This document shows positions 34,483 through 43,642 of a stretch of 64,000 nucleotides of DNA, piece after piece. How positions within the stretch are numbered: the stretch's first letter is position 1; each line of letters starts with the position of its first letter. Below the pieces are notes generated by a model. The model worked only from the letters and a program-made list of their open reading frames with translations. It ran no database searches and had not been told where the DNA came from. This stretch comes from Parapedobacter sp035556095 (lineage in GTDB: Bacteria; Bacteroidota; Bacteroidia; Sphingobacteriales; Sphingobacteriaceae): assembly GCF_035556095.1 (NCBI RefSeq), contig NZ_DATMFT010000017.1:62001-126000 (forward strand). Reading direction: 5' to 3'. The translations under genes and the position numbers were made by a program.

Positions 34483-36615
34483 ATGGAAAAAGGTACAAGC
34501 AATTCCGCCTTACTCATCGCCGCTGCATTTTTCGTTTTCATCGTTTTTTCCCTGAAGGCCCAACAGGCCGCCGCCCAAAATGATGCGGAACCTACCTATA
34601 AGCGGACGAGCTATACCGGCGAATCAACGGTATTGGAAAACGCTTTCGCCACGTTGAAAATCTTTAAACGGATAGATGGATGGGCCTGGGGCGAGCTATC
34701 AACCGCATCCGGTAAAACGATGGCTGTACTGGACCATTTGGGGGAGATCATGCTCCGGGATCAGGACATCCCCATGCGACTTACCGCAGACACTTTCCGG
34801 CGGACATCCGGGCCGGAGGGCGAATCCATCCATTTTGAAGTGAGATCGATTGTAGTGCGCGAAAAATTGCAGGGCACGTCGTTCGAGGAATGGATGAAAT
34901 ACCCATTTACCGAGCCGGCATTGGTGGGCGAGGTAACCATTACATTGGCTGCCGACAAACCCGTGGTGCAGGTAAAACACAGGTTGACCGCCACCGGAAA
35001 TTACTACGCACAATACATCCGTGGGCCATGGCTTAAGGTCGGTGAAGGATCTTTCGGGATAGAAAAAGACGACTCTATATTTCCCGGTGTGGAGTGGACC
35101 ATCGATAATGAATGGTCCAGTGGAACCGATTATTTCAAGGACCCCTGGGCCCTTCGCGTGGCTCCGCACCCGAATCAAGTAACCATTCCCTTGATGGCGC
35201 TGAGCCATGAAGGTACAGGTATTGGATTGTCGTGGAAACCGACTCAAATAGTAACCCGTTGGTTCAACTATCGGTCCCACATCCCGCAACCGGTATTTGC
35301 GACACCCAATTTCGTAGACCGCATGAACAACAACCTGATGGGCTTGATGATACCGGACGCGACCGTGGAGGGCCACGAAAATGAAGTGTATTCATCGCTA
35401 CCGCTTGAGTTACGGGTTGGGCAACAAATTAATTTCGACGCTGAAATCTGGCTGAGTGAGGGAAACAGCCTGGATGTAGTGACCGATTGGGTAAAGCGGA
35501 ATGAGCTTCCCGAACCACCCGCACCAAAGTGGGGCTTCGAGGAAACCTTGGACCTCATCGCAAATGCATACAATACCCATTTCTGGCATGAAGGGAAGGG
35601 CTTCGGCATCCCTCAGAAAAACCAGATCGGCACGGGTGTACCCGGCTTTCTTGAGCGCTATGTAAACCAACATAAAGGCAGTAAATTGGCAAAAGAACTA
35701 CGGGCCAAAATGGATTGGTGTTACCAGCAACGTAAGCAGCCGGGTAGCGAGCAGGATCGCCTGGACGCGCAGCGCAAACATGGCGATGAGTTGCTGGAAA
35801 TCCAACGTGAAGATGGATCGTTCTATTTCGATCCCCATGGACGGCATTATCGAAAAGACGATTTCATTGTGGCGACGTCTTTCGTGGAGCCCATGGGACG
35901 GGAATTTGACACCGCTTTAGACATCGTCATCTTACCCGCTTTAAACCTGCTCGATATCGCCGAAACGACCGGCGACGATGTTTATCGGGATGCCGCACGG
36001 AAAGCGCTGGAATATGCCATGGATATGATGCGACCCGAAGGTGGCGACTTCTGGGAGACGCCATTGCATGCCGCGAATTTGCTAGCAGCCGGGCATGCCG
36101 CGGTGGCCTATTATGAGGGGTATAAGGTTTTTGATGATGAACGTTATAAAGAAAAGGCTATCTATTGGATGCGATCCATCATCCCATTTACACACTTATG
36201 GCAACCGATGAGCCACCACAGTATGATGTACAATACGAAGCCGGTACTGTCTTCGAGCGACTGGTATTTCGCGAATTGGGTTCGCGACCACGTACAATGG
36301 GAAGTGCTCTCCGTATTCCGTGACCTCACCGAGCGCGGGATCCAGTGGGGCGATGTGGACCCTGAGATTGATTGGCGGCAATTCCACAAAGGGATTACCG
36401 TGGCCGCTATTGAATGGATGGTGGTACATACCGACGACAGCTGGCGGCCACATAACGTGCCTTCCACCTTTGAAGACTACCAAAAAGGGGCATTTGACTA
36501 CACGTACCCAGACACCCACAACAGTATCACGGGAAATTATGGCGGAATGTTTATCATGCCCGACCCGATAGCCGTCAATATATACGCCATATTGGACGAG
36601 CAGCAGAAGAAGTGA
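34483..36615 (+). CDS. Secreted alpha/alpha-toroid protein, glycan-active family uncertain
   Basis: A 710-aa protein with a signal peptide (LIAAAFFVFIVFSLKAQQAAAQ). The first half (to about residue 320) looks like a beta-sandwich (VLDHLGEIMLRDQDIPMRL, VKHRLTATGNYYAQYIRGPWLKV), the second half like an (alpha/alpha) toroid of the six-hairpin glycosidase type (HGDELLEIQREDGSFYFDP, ALNLLDIAETTGDDVYRDAARKALEYAMDMM, HAANLLAAGHAAVAYYEGYKVFDDERYKEKAIYWM, MSHHSMMYNTKPVLSSSDWYFANWVRDHVQWEVL). This architecture is found in glycoside hydrolases and polysaccharide lyases; I cannot name the family or catalytic residues. It is transcribed alone from its own promoter and ends at a strong hairpin, facing the Region 4 operon. 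Confidence 0.6.
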   Translation: MEKGTSNSALLIAAAFFVFIVFSLKAQQAAAQNDAEPTYKRTSYTGESTVLENAFATLKIFKRIDGWAWGELSTASGKTMAVLDHLGEIMLRDQDIPMRLTADTFRRTSGPEGESIHFEVRSIVVREKLQGTSFEEWMKYPFTEPALVGEVTITLAADKPVVQVKHRLTATGNYYAQYIRGPWLKVGEGSFGIEKDDSIFPGVEWTIDNEWSSGTDYFKDPWALRVAPHPNQVTIPLMALSHEGTGIGLSWKPTQIVTRWFNYRSHIPQPVFATPNFVDRMNNNLMGLMIPDATVEGHENEVYSSLPLELRVGQQINFDAEIWLSEGNSLDVVTDWVKRNELPEPPAPKWGFEETLDLIANAYNTHFWHEGKGFGIPQKNQIGTGVPGFLERYVNQHKGSKLAKELRAKMDWCYQQRKQPGSEQDRLDAQRKHGDELLEIQREDGSFYFDPHGRHYRKDDFIVATSFVEPMGREFDTALDIVILPALNLLDIAETTGDDVYRDAARKALEYAMDMMRPEGGDFWETPLHAANLLAAGHAAVAYYEGYKVFDDERYKEKAIYWMRSIIPFTHLWQPMSHHSMMYNTKPVLSSSDWYFANWVRDHVQWEVLSVFRDLTERGIQWGDVDPEIDWRQFHKGITVAAIEWMVVHTDDSWRPHNVPSTFEDYQKGAFDYTYPDTHNSITGNYGGMFIMPDPIAVNIYAILDEQQKK

Positions 36616-36626
36616 TGTTATAAATC

Positions 36627-36667
36627 GGCAAACACGGTATCAGAGGTATACCGGTTTGCCTGTTTTT
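36627..36667 (+). terminator. Terminator at convergent gene ends
   Basis: GGCAAACACGGTAT pairs with ATACCGGTTTGCC (one bulged base) and is followed by TGTTTTT. It ends the 34483 gene and overlaps the last codons of the convergent Gfo/Idh/MocA gene, so it may act in both directions. Confidence 0.7.
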
Positions 36668-37722
36668 ACCGACTCGTCGCAGGCTATGGCTATCCGCAGA
36701 CTATCGATAGCATGTCGGGTCAGCTCCTCCAAGTCCAGGTCCGTGTGTATAGCTTCAAGGAAAAACCGTTGTTCACGGTTGCATAGTTCCTGGTGGTCTG
36801 GTTCATCAGCAAGGTCTATCCACTCATCGGCTTTCACAAAATCGTTGTTACCATCGATTGCCGCATGGTGTACCCGCAACGACTCTGTTTTGGTGTGGGC
36901 CGAGACATTGTCGGAATGGCCTATTGCACCGGCCTCCTTTGCTACGATGGAAACCGAGCCCTTCGGGCCAATCACATCTTTAATGAAAAAGGCAGTTTCA
37001 CTGATCATTGGTCCCCACCCAGCCTCGTACCACCCCACAGAACCATCTTCGAATCGGATTTGCAGTTGCCCGTAGTTATAATTGTCTTCCGGAATATCGT
37101 CCGTTAGTCTGGCACCGATAGCATTGACCTGAACGGGTTTGCTCCCGGTCATCTGGCACATCACATCGATGTAGTGCACCCCACAATCGACAATGGGGCT
37201 CAAGCTTTTCATCAGGTTGCGGTGCACATCCCACATCCGGCCATGGCTCTGCTGGTTGAGGTTCATCCGCATCACCAGCGGCTTACCCAATTGTCCGCCC
37301 AATTTCACGAAGTGCTGCCAAGATGGGTGGTAGCGTAGGATATAGCCTACCACCAACTTCTTGCCCGTACGCCTCGCGGCTTCAGCCACCCGTTCTGCTC
37401 CCTCGACCGTGTCTGCCAATGGCTTCTCGATGAATACATGGCAGCCGTGCTCCATCGCCATAATAGCGTATTCCTCGTGGGTGTCTGGATACGTCGAGAT
37501 GCATACCGCATCAGGCTTGGCAGCCTGCAACGCCGTGGTATAGTCGCTGTAGCATGGATAGCCACCTCCCAACCGCTCGTTTAACTGCTCCTTGCTGACG
37601 CCCCTGGCAACCAGCCCGCAGATCTCAAATCCATCCATATCGTGATAGGCCTGCGCGTGCGACGCGCCCATGTTGCCACAACCTACGACCAGTACACGCA
37701 CCTTACTACCAGTTTGTTTCAT
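36640..37722 (-). CDS. Gfo/Idh/MocA-family oxidoreductase
   Basis: A 360-aa cytoplasmic NAD(P)-dependent sugar oxidoreductase from the ATG at 37720-37722 (MKQTGSKVRVLVVGCGNMGASHAQAY, preceded by AAAGGAAAAAAG). A longer open frame reaching 37914 overlaps the upstream transporter gene and is not used. Visible are the Rossmann GCGNMGASH, the CISTYPDTHEEYA strand, the catalytic-region EKPLADTVEGAERV and the C-terminal sheet (CGVHYIDVMCQMTG...LQIRFEDGSVGWYEAGWGPM). These enzymes oxidise or epimerise sugars, inositols or sugar acids. It is the last gene of the operon, after a nucleoside/sugar MFS transporter and a periplasmic sugar dehydrogenase, so it may act on the product they deliver. Confidence 0.9.
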   Translation of the reverse strand: MKQTGSKVRVLVVGCGNMGASHAQAYHDMDGFEICGLVARGVSKEQLNERLGGGYPCYSDYTTALQAAKPDAVCISTYPDTHEEYAIMAMEHGCHVFIEKPLADTVEGAERVAEAARRTGKKLVVGYILRYHPSWQHFVKLGGQLGKPLVMRMNLNQQSHGRMWDVHRNLMKSLSPIVDCGVHYIDVMCQMTGSKPVQVNAIGARLTDDIPEDNYNYGQLQIRFEDGSVGWYEAGWGPMISETAFFIKDVIGPKGSVSIVAKEAGAIGHSDNVSAHTKTESLRVHHAAIDGNNDFVKADEWIDLADEPDHQELCNREQRFFLEAIHTDLDLEELTRHAIDSLRIAIACDESVKTGKPVYL

Positions 37723-37772
37723 TTCTTTTTTCCTTTGCTTATTTCTTATGCATTTTTTGGCAACATCTGTTG

Positions 37773-38981
37773 CTAACCCTCCCGCTCCTTCACCGGTTGG
37801 TCTCGGAACGAGACCAAGAATACAACCAGCACCACGGCAGCGATACCCGCCGGAACCAGCCAAACCCCTTGCCAATTGAACTGCATGGCCGACCCTTCCG
37901 GCAACATAAACCATTCGGTAATCAATCCCGAGATGTACGAACCAATCAGCATACCTATTCCATACGTTGCAAAGGTAATCAATCCCTGCGCAGAATTACG
38001 GATCCGGTCACCAGCCACGCGGTCCACATAGATCTGGCCGGACACAAAAAAGAAATCGTAGCATATCCCATGCAGCAGGATACCTAAATACAACAATCCC
38101 ATCCCACTATCGGCATCACCAAACGCAAACAGTATATAGCGGACAATCCATGCGATAATCCCCATGATTAAAATCACTTTGATACCAAAGCGCTTGAAAG
38201 CAAAAGGTATAACGAGCAAAAATAGAAATTCCGAAAGTTGTCCTAAAGTCATCTTTCCGGCCGCATTCGAGATACCCAGATCATTCAAGAAGGGATTGGC
38301 AAAACTATAATAAAAAGATAGCGGAATACAGATTGCTAGCGATGAAAGAAAGAAGACCAAAAAGGATCGCTGCTTGAATAGCACCAGCGCCTCCTTCCCC
38401 AACACGGAACCTAAGCTTGCGTTCCCTGTCCGGTCCGGAGGTGTGTCGGGAAGTGTAAAGCTCACTAAGCCCAGTATCGCCGACGCGCCAGCAGCCATGT
38501 AAAACAGGGAAGCACTGCTTTCGATACCGAGATAACCCAACAACAGTCCGGCAATGATCCAACCGGCCGTACCAAACACCCGGATAAGCGGAAATTCCCT
38601 GCCCGCGTCTTTGAGTTGCCGGAACGTAACGGAATTCATCAGGGCCATCGTGGGTGCGTACAGCAGCGAATACAATAGCAGCAGCCACCAGAACGCACCA
38701 TAATCGTCAGCCCGCGCCAACATAACCAATATCCCCGCTCCCAACAGATGCAGCACGCCGAGCACCCGTTGTGCTGCGAAATAACGGTCGGCCACGAGCC
38801 CCACAAATACTGGAGACAACGCCGCGGCAATAGAAAAGTTGGCATAAGCTGAGCCCACCTGTACAGCGCTTGCACCTAGTTGTTCGAATAGATAGGTTCC
38901 CAGCGTCACGTACCACGCGCCCCAGGTAAAAAATTCCAGGAACATGGCTAGTGAGAGGCGGGCTCGCAGCGATATCGACAT
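37773..38981 (-). CDS. MFS transporter of the nucleoside:H+ symporter (NupG-like) family
   Basis: A 402-aa inner-membrane protein with 12 predicted helices. FLEFFTWGAWYVTLGTYLFEQLGASAVQVG at the N-terminus, SPVFVGLVADRYFAAQRVLGVLHLLGAG, VTFRQLKDAGREFPLIRVFGTAGWIIAG and CYDFFFVSGQIYVDRVAGDRIRNSAQGL are the blocks of the Nuc_H_symport family (PF03825). In Bacteroidota such proteins are often linked with Gfo/Idh/MocA genes and sugar catabolism, so a sugar rather than a nucleoside may be carried. It lies 50 bases before the oxidoreductase and 11 bases after the sugar dehydrogenase gene. Confidence 0.88.
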   Translation of the reverse strand: MSISLRARLSLAMFLEFFTWGAWYVTLGTYLFEQLGASAVQVGSAYANFSIAAALSPVFVGLVADRYFAAQRVLGVLHLLGAGILVMLARADDYGAFWWLLLLYSLLYAPTMALMNSVTFRQLKDAGREFPLIRVFGTAGWIIAGLLLGYLGIESSASLFYMAAGASAILGLVSFTLPDTPPDRTGNASLGSVLGKEALVLFKQRSFLVFFLSSLAICIPLSFYYSFANPFLNDLGISNAAGKMTLGQLSEFLFLLVIPFAFKRFGIKVILIMGIIAWIVRYILFAFGDADSGMGLLYLGILLHGICYDFFFVSGQIYVDRVAGDRIRNSAQGLITFATYGIGMLIGSYISGLITEWFMLPEGSAMQFNWQGVWLVPAGIAAVVLVVFLVSFRDQPVKEREG

Positions 38982-38992
38982 AAAGGCCCCGT

Positions 38993-41671
38993 CTAACGGT
39001 TATAAAATTTCAGCCAATCGATGCTAAACAGCGCCTTATCTCCCGCATCACCATTTACAAACACAACGTAGAGGTCGTGCACATCATGGGTTTCGTCCAC
39101 CGATCCCATCACCTCTTTCCAGCCATTTTCAGCACCGCTGAAATTACCTGCAGGTATTTCCAAACGGGAAACCACCGGTCCGCCGATACTATCCAGATGC
39201 ACCTCAATCGTACCTCCAGCACCGCTGGCCTGCGCCCGATAGCCGATCCGTCGCACATGCGTCAGGTCAATGTCCCGGAAAGAAAGGTAACTTCCATTCT
39301 GGATTCCGTACACATACGACATAAAGGCCGTAGTAACTGTAGCAATCCGCACATTGCCAGCATCGAAATCTTCCGCTTGAAGCAACGGGTTGCGCAGTAG
39401 AATGTGATCATGTCCGTTCAAAGGTGGGATTCCGTTCGCCCCGTGGTCCGTATAACGGGCACTAAACAGGTACACGCCATCGGCGTCTCTCCCACTATGG
39501 CTATCAAGCCGTAATACGCCTTGGGGTGCCAACTGCTGCTGCCCTGCACCGAGTGACAGGATATAGCGGACCATTTCCCGTGCATCCTCCTCCGCTAATT
39601 CGGGGTGTGGCGACATTGCCCGCTCTCCCCAGTTGCCGCTACCGCCATCGATTATTTTGTTAACTAGTAGCCCCTCCGCCCCCGGGGTACCCCTATAGCG
39701 GGCTGCCACAGCCTGATAAGTGGGGCCTACCGATTCTTTGTCGATGGAATGGCAGGACTTGCAGTCCAGGCTGGCAATCAGCTGCTGCCCTTTCAGGTAA
39801 CGCAGGCTGCTCGGATCCTGTCCGCCACTTAATACCAATGCGGCATCTTTACCATTGGGTATATACCCGAACGCCAGCGACACATCCGCTACGGATACAC
39901 TGTCTTCCCTATCACTTGCCTCCACCGCATAATCCAGTGTACTGCCATCCCAATAAAAACTGCGATTGGCTGAAGTATGGATGTGGACCTCCGGCGGCGT
40001 ATTGCCTACGTAAATCCGATTGGAAGTGGTTCCTTCACCGCCCTCTCCATCGCTTACGGTCAACTCCACATCGTAAATCCCTGGCTTAGTAAACGTATGG
40101 GAAACGGTCTCACCCTGCTTGTTTTCGCCTTCCACACGCCAACGGAAAGACAGCTTGTCTCCCTCGTCATGGTCAATGGATCCACCGGCCGATAGTTTTA
40201 CCGTCAGTGGTGCCGCTCCATATTGCTTATCCATCTCAATGGAGGCGACCGGCCTTCGGTTTCCCTCCGCATATTCAATCCGAACCAAGCGAGCATTGGT
40301 ATTCTTGGAGAACCAGTTCGTTCCGTACTCCAGCATATAAATGGCCCCATCCGATGCAAATTGCATGTCTACGGGTGCATCAAAGTTCCAGTGTTCCAGA
40401 AACGGCTCCATTCCCTTCAAATTTCCGCTTTCATCAAAACTTACCGCCATGACCCACCCACGAATCCATTCGTAGATGAAAAGCTTCCCATCGTAATAAT
40501 CGGAAAGTTTATATGGTGCCTTCTTGAAATGTTTGCTGTAGTAGACAGGCCCCGCCATTGCCGTAGCTCCTCCATTGCCCACCTGCGGAAAGTATGTTGA
40601 GTTATTTTTCCCGTACCAAATCATCGCCGGCTTAGCCGGCGGCAGCTCCTTCAATCCGGTGTTGTTGGGCGATTCGTTCATCGGCTTCGATGGATCCTTG
40701 CCGGGACCGAGTTCCCCCGTCGCGTAATCGTATTTGCCGAAGATCTGGTTGTTGCCTAGGAAATATGGCCAGCCGTAGTATCCCGGTTCTCGCACCTGAT
40801 TGATCTCGTCAAAGCTCATCAGCTCTCCATCAGAAGCCTTCATTTCCGTATCCGGACCGACATCCCCAAAATACAGATAGCCCGTTTCGTCGTCAATGCT
40901 ATAGCGATAAGGGTTACGTGCGCCCATCACATAGATTTCCGGTCGCGCGCCCGCCGTGCCCTTTGGAAACAGGTTACCTTCCGGTATCGCATATCCCCCG
41001 CCGGGGAGAGGCTTGATCCGCAGGATTTTCCCCCTGAGGTCATTGGTGTTGGAGGCTGTAGCCTGATCGTCTGAAAGCTCCCTCCCCGGGCGCTCATCCA
41101 CCGGCGTATACCCCGCTGTTTCTTCGGCGTTGGTATTGTCGCCCGTGGACAGGTAGAGATTACCTGCCCGATCAAACTTGAGGTATCCCGCTGAATGGCA
41201 GCAGTAGATACGCTGCGTGGGGATTTCCAAGATCACCGTTTCCGTCGACCGCAGTAGGCTATCGTTCCGGAACTCCATCCGCGATAGCCTGCTCACTGCC
41301 TGCTCACCCGCCACCGCGTAGTAGAAATACAGCCAGTGGTTCTTCTCGTAATCCGGATCGGCAACAACCCCCAGCAGTCCGTCTTCGATACCGCTGAACA
41401 CCTCGAAATTGGCCACGGCGCGGAGTTCCTTTGTAGCATCTTTGTATAATCGCACCCCGCCCTTGCGCTCCACGAACAGCACGTCATTGCCCGGGAGGAT
41501 GACCATCTGCATCGGCTCATCGAGCCCTTCGGCAAGCACCGTGCGCGTATAGCGGGTGCTATCGGGAGCGGTTGTTGATTCATTTTTTCCATTGTTTTTG
41601 CAAGAGGGAGCAATCATCAAGACGGATGCTACTAAGAGAAGAATGGCAGGAGCTTTAAACTCGAACGACAT
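38993..41671 (-). CDS. Four-domain lipoprotein: sugar dehydrogenase propeller, PKD, cytochrome c, CBM6-like
   Basis: An 892-aa lipoprotein (VLMIAPSC lipobox). Residues about 40-455 form a PQQ-dependent glucose/sorbosone dehydrogenase (GSDH) propeller (EGLDEPMQMVILPGNDVLFVERKG, GIEDGLLGVVADPDY, GGATAMAGPVYYSKHF). About 470-555 is a PKD domain (SIDHDEGDKLSFRWRVEGE, GIYDVELTVSDGEGG). About 635-730 is a class I cytochrome c with CKSCH haem motif and a likely axial Met in MSPHPEL. The C-terminal 120 residues resemble a CBM6 (LLQAEDFD...FSIDWLKFYNR). The expected role is periplasmic or surface oxidation of a sugar with electron transfer through the fused haem. It is co-transcribed with the MFS transporter and oxidoreductase downstream. 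A fragment of a paralogue lies just upstream. Confidence 0.88.
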   Translation of the reverse strand: MSFEFKAPAILLLVASVLMIAPSCKNNGKNESTTAPDSTRYTRTVLAEGLDEPMQMVILPGNDVLFVERKGGVRLYKDATKELRAVANFEVFSGIEDGLLGVVADPDYEKNHWLYFYYAVAGEQAVSRLSRMEFRNDSLLRSTETVILEIPTQRIYCCHSAGYLKFDRAGNLYLSTGDNTNAEETAGYTPVDERPGRELSDDQATASNTNDLRGKILRIKPLPGGGYAIPEGNLFPKGTAGARPEIYVMGARNPYRYSIDDETGYLYFGDVGPDTEMKASDGELMSFDEINQVREPGYYGWPYFLGNNQIFGKYDYATGELGPGKDPSKPMNESPNNTGLKELPPAKPAMIWYGKNNSTYFPQVGNGGATAMAGPVYYSKHFKKAPYKLSDYYDGKLFIYEWIRGWVMAVSFDESGNLKGMEPFLEHWNFDAPVDMQFASDGAIYMLEYGTNWFSKNTNARLVRIEYAEGNRRPVASIEMDKQYGAAPLTVKLSAGGSIDHDEGDKLSFRWRVEGENKQGETVSHTFTKPGIYDVELTVSDGEGGEGTTSNRIYVGNTPPEVHIHTSANRSFYWDGSTLDYAVEASDREDSVSVADVSLAFGYIPNGKDAALVLSGGQDPSSLRYLKGQQLIASLDCKSCHSIDKESVGPTYQAVAARYRGTPGAEGLLVNKIIDGGSGNWGERAMSPHPELAEEDAREMVRYILSLGAGQQQLAPQGVLRLDSHSGRDADGVYLFSARYTDHGANGIPPLNGHDHILLRNPLLQAEDFDAGNVRIATVTTAFMSYVYGIQNGSYLSFRDIDLTHVRRIGYRAQASGAGGTIEVHLDSIGGPVVSRLEIPAGNFSGAENGWKEVMGSVDETHDVHDLYVVFVNGDAGDKALFSIDWLKFYNR

Positions 41672-41705
41672 TATTTTTGTTTACTTAAATTAATCTTTAG
41701 GTGAG

Positions 41706-41780
41706 TTAGCGGACCAACCGTCGGAAACCTGTGGAAGAACCCTTCCCGTACCCGATCATCGCCGGTTCGGCTGGTGGCAG
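41706..41780 (-). pseudogene. Fragment of a second sugar dehydrogenase (GSDH) gene
   Basis: The minus strand of this intergenic stretch encodes LPPAEPAMIGYGKGSSTGF and then runs to TAA at 41706. This matches LPPAKPAMIWYGKNNSTYF in the intact neighbour (its codons lie near 40645-40580). Many of the base differences sit at third codon positions, so it was once a coding paralogue. No other part of that gene is recognisable in the 122-base gap 41672-41793. Confidence 0.6.
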
Positions 41781-41793
41781 TTACACATGATCA

Positions 41794-43635
41794 TCAACTA
41801 TTTTTTTGATCAATTACAGCTAGCAAGGTAAGGAAATTATCTACCAGAAAGCCTTCATATCCCCAGCACTCCCCATCCCATGATTTCCAGTCCTTCGTCA
41901 TGTCACTACCCGGACAATGTCCCTGGAAATTCCCTTTTTTATAGCTTTCCAACATAGGCATCAAGATCATCTCTGCCTCCCTTTTCATACCCAATTTATA
42001 AAGAGCATGGATCGTATAATAGGCATAGCACCCTGTTGCACCACCATTTTCGTAAACCTGAAATGCCCCATACCCAAACCTCTTGTCGGTATCTGTATAA
42101 TCTTCCTTTGGAATGGGCAATAAATTCCCAGGCAGCCCTAACCCAAAATCTGTAAATCCTACCGTTTTCATTTTATCAAGTATCCGTCTCATGATCTCTA
42201 CCCCTTTTTTTTCTTCAATAAGCCCATAGCTGATTGCTACACTATTTACAAAAACAAAATAATAATCATGCAAGCGGCCATCCTCACTTCTCCATCCTGC
42301 CAGCACTCCAGTTTCCGGGTTATAAAAGCTGTTAAAATAATTCGCCTTAAGCTTGGCGGCAAAAGCGCTGAAATACTGATCATCCGCTGTCTTTTCTAAC
42401 AGATGTGCGAGTTTTGCCAACAATACACAGGAACGATATGCGAGGGCATTTGAATACGCATCATCGTGTCCGAAACCAATGGTGTCCCACCAGTTTGCAG
42501 GCCGCTTTATACCATTCCAACTGCCCGAATTACCGGATAATCCATACTCTATGATTCCATCGTTATTTCTATCGGTAGCGATCATTTTGGTCGCCCAATC
42601 CCGGATATGCTTATAATTTGCCCGGCCCCAGTCCAAATCCCCCGTATGCATAATATAGTTGCAGGCAGCCATGATCACAGCGGGAGCCGAATCGCAGGAA
42701 TCATACTCACTCTGCCATCCTCCTGCCTTATTCATGTATCCCACCTCACCATATCCTTTCATTCCGCCGAAATACCGGTTCAGCGAAGTACGCACCAAAT
42801 CCATCGCAGACACCCCTTCCACCAGCTCCGGAGTATGCTGTGCCATCTCTGCATATAAATAAAGCGTAAAGGTACACGCGTCACTGGCAGAATTATTTGC
42901 CAGGGAATAAATCCGCGGATTCATTTGGAAAATATTAATGAAGTTGCGCCTGAACCCATCAAACCGGGTATCATTGCGGATCATATCCAACTCGGGATAA
43001 ATAGCAACCGATTCAAACGAATAGGTGATTTCTTTATAGCGCTCATCAGCCGCGGGAAAAGAAAGCTTTACAAAAGGATTACCGGTATACCTGTAGGCAT
43101 CATACAACAATGTGACGGAAGGATTATCACAGTATACACGAAAACTTCCCATACCTGGAAAATGCAATACGCAGGGAAATTGCATTACATTTTTTTCTTC
43201 CATTATCCCCAGTACCGTACAATAGTTCACTTTCTGCGCAAAAGTGATTGTAAAAGGTAAAGCATATTCGTTGTTTTCATTCCATTGTGTCTGCAGCGAA
43301 AACGACCGTGGCAATGCGCTGCACTTCCACAGGGGAATATCCGACCGTTTTGTTTTTGAAAAATAGGCAATGCTATCCCGTTCGATACGACCTTCATAGG
43401 CGTTCTGCTCAGACGGATTCGTTCCTAAAATGGTATTGACCGATAGCATACCACCACCCAGACTGTCTGTCGAGAAAAAAGTAAATACGGGTCGGTTCTT
43501 TTCTAGCTGGATTTTGAAGAATGGGGATCGGTAACCAAAAGTGTCATTATTTGTAAAAACAGCTAAGGATTCTGGTAGGCTTAAGGCGACGCCAGCCATT
43601 GCCGATTGCTGAATGAACGCTCTTCTTGTGATCAT
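41794..43635 (-). CDS. Tat-type exported six-hairpin glycosidase-like protein
   Basis: A 613-aa protein with a twin-arginine-like leader (MITRRAFIQQSAMAGVALSLP). The N-terminal half is beta-rich (FKIQLEKNRPVFTFFSTDSLGGGMLSVNT); the C-terminal half is an (alpha/alpha)6 barrel of the six-hairpin glycosidase type: KAGGWQSEYDSCDSAPAVIMAACNYIMHTGDLDWGR, MIATDRNNDGIIEYGLSGNSGSWNG, RPANWWDTIGFGHDDAYSNALAYRS and GAFQVYENGGATGCYAYYTIHALY. The conserved acidic residues in DRNNDGIIEYG and GFGHDDAYSN are candidates for catalysis. I cannot name a CAZy family. It follows DUF4434b by 7 bases in the GH78 locus, so it probably works on the same rhamnose-containing glycan. Confidence 0.65.
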   Translation of the reverse strand: MITRRAFIQQSAMAGVALSLPESLAVFTNNDTFGYRSPFFKIQLEKNRPVFTFFSTDSLGGGMLSVNTILGTNPSEQNAYEGRIERDSIAYFSKTKRSDIPLWKCSALPRSFSLQTQWNENNEYALPFTITFAQKVNYCTVLGIMEEKNVMQFPCVLHFPGMGSFRVYCDNPSVTLLYDAYRYTGNPFVKLSFPAADERYKEITYSFESVAIYPELDMIRNDTRFDGFRRNFINIFQMNPRIYSLANNSASDACTFTLYLYAEMAQHTPELVEGVSAMDLVRTSLNRYFGGMKGYGEVGYMNKAGGWQSEYDSCDSAPAVIMAACNYIMHTGDLDWGRANYKHIRDWATKMIATDRNNDGIIEYGLSGNSGSWNGIKRPANWWDTIGFGHDDAYSNALAYRSCVLLAKLAHLLEKTADDQYFSAFAAKLKANYFNSFYNPETGVLAGWRSEDGRLHDYYFVFVNSVAISYGLIEEKKGVEIMRRILDKMKTVGFTDFGLGLPGNLLPIPKEDYTDTDKRFGYGAFQVYENGGATGCYAYYTIHALYKLGMKREAEMILMPMLESYKKGNFQGHCPGSDMTKDWKSWDGECWGYEGFLVDNFLTLLAVIDQKNS

Positions 43636-43642
43636 AGCCGAA

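Noticed and set aside
37723..37914. N-terminal extension of the Gfo/Idh/MocA frame
   Set aside because: It overlaps the transporter gene and its residues do not match the family; the ATG at 37722 starts right before the Rossmann strand.
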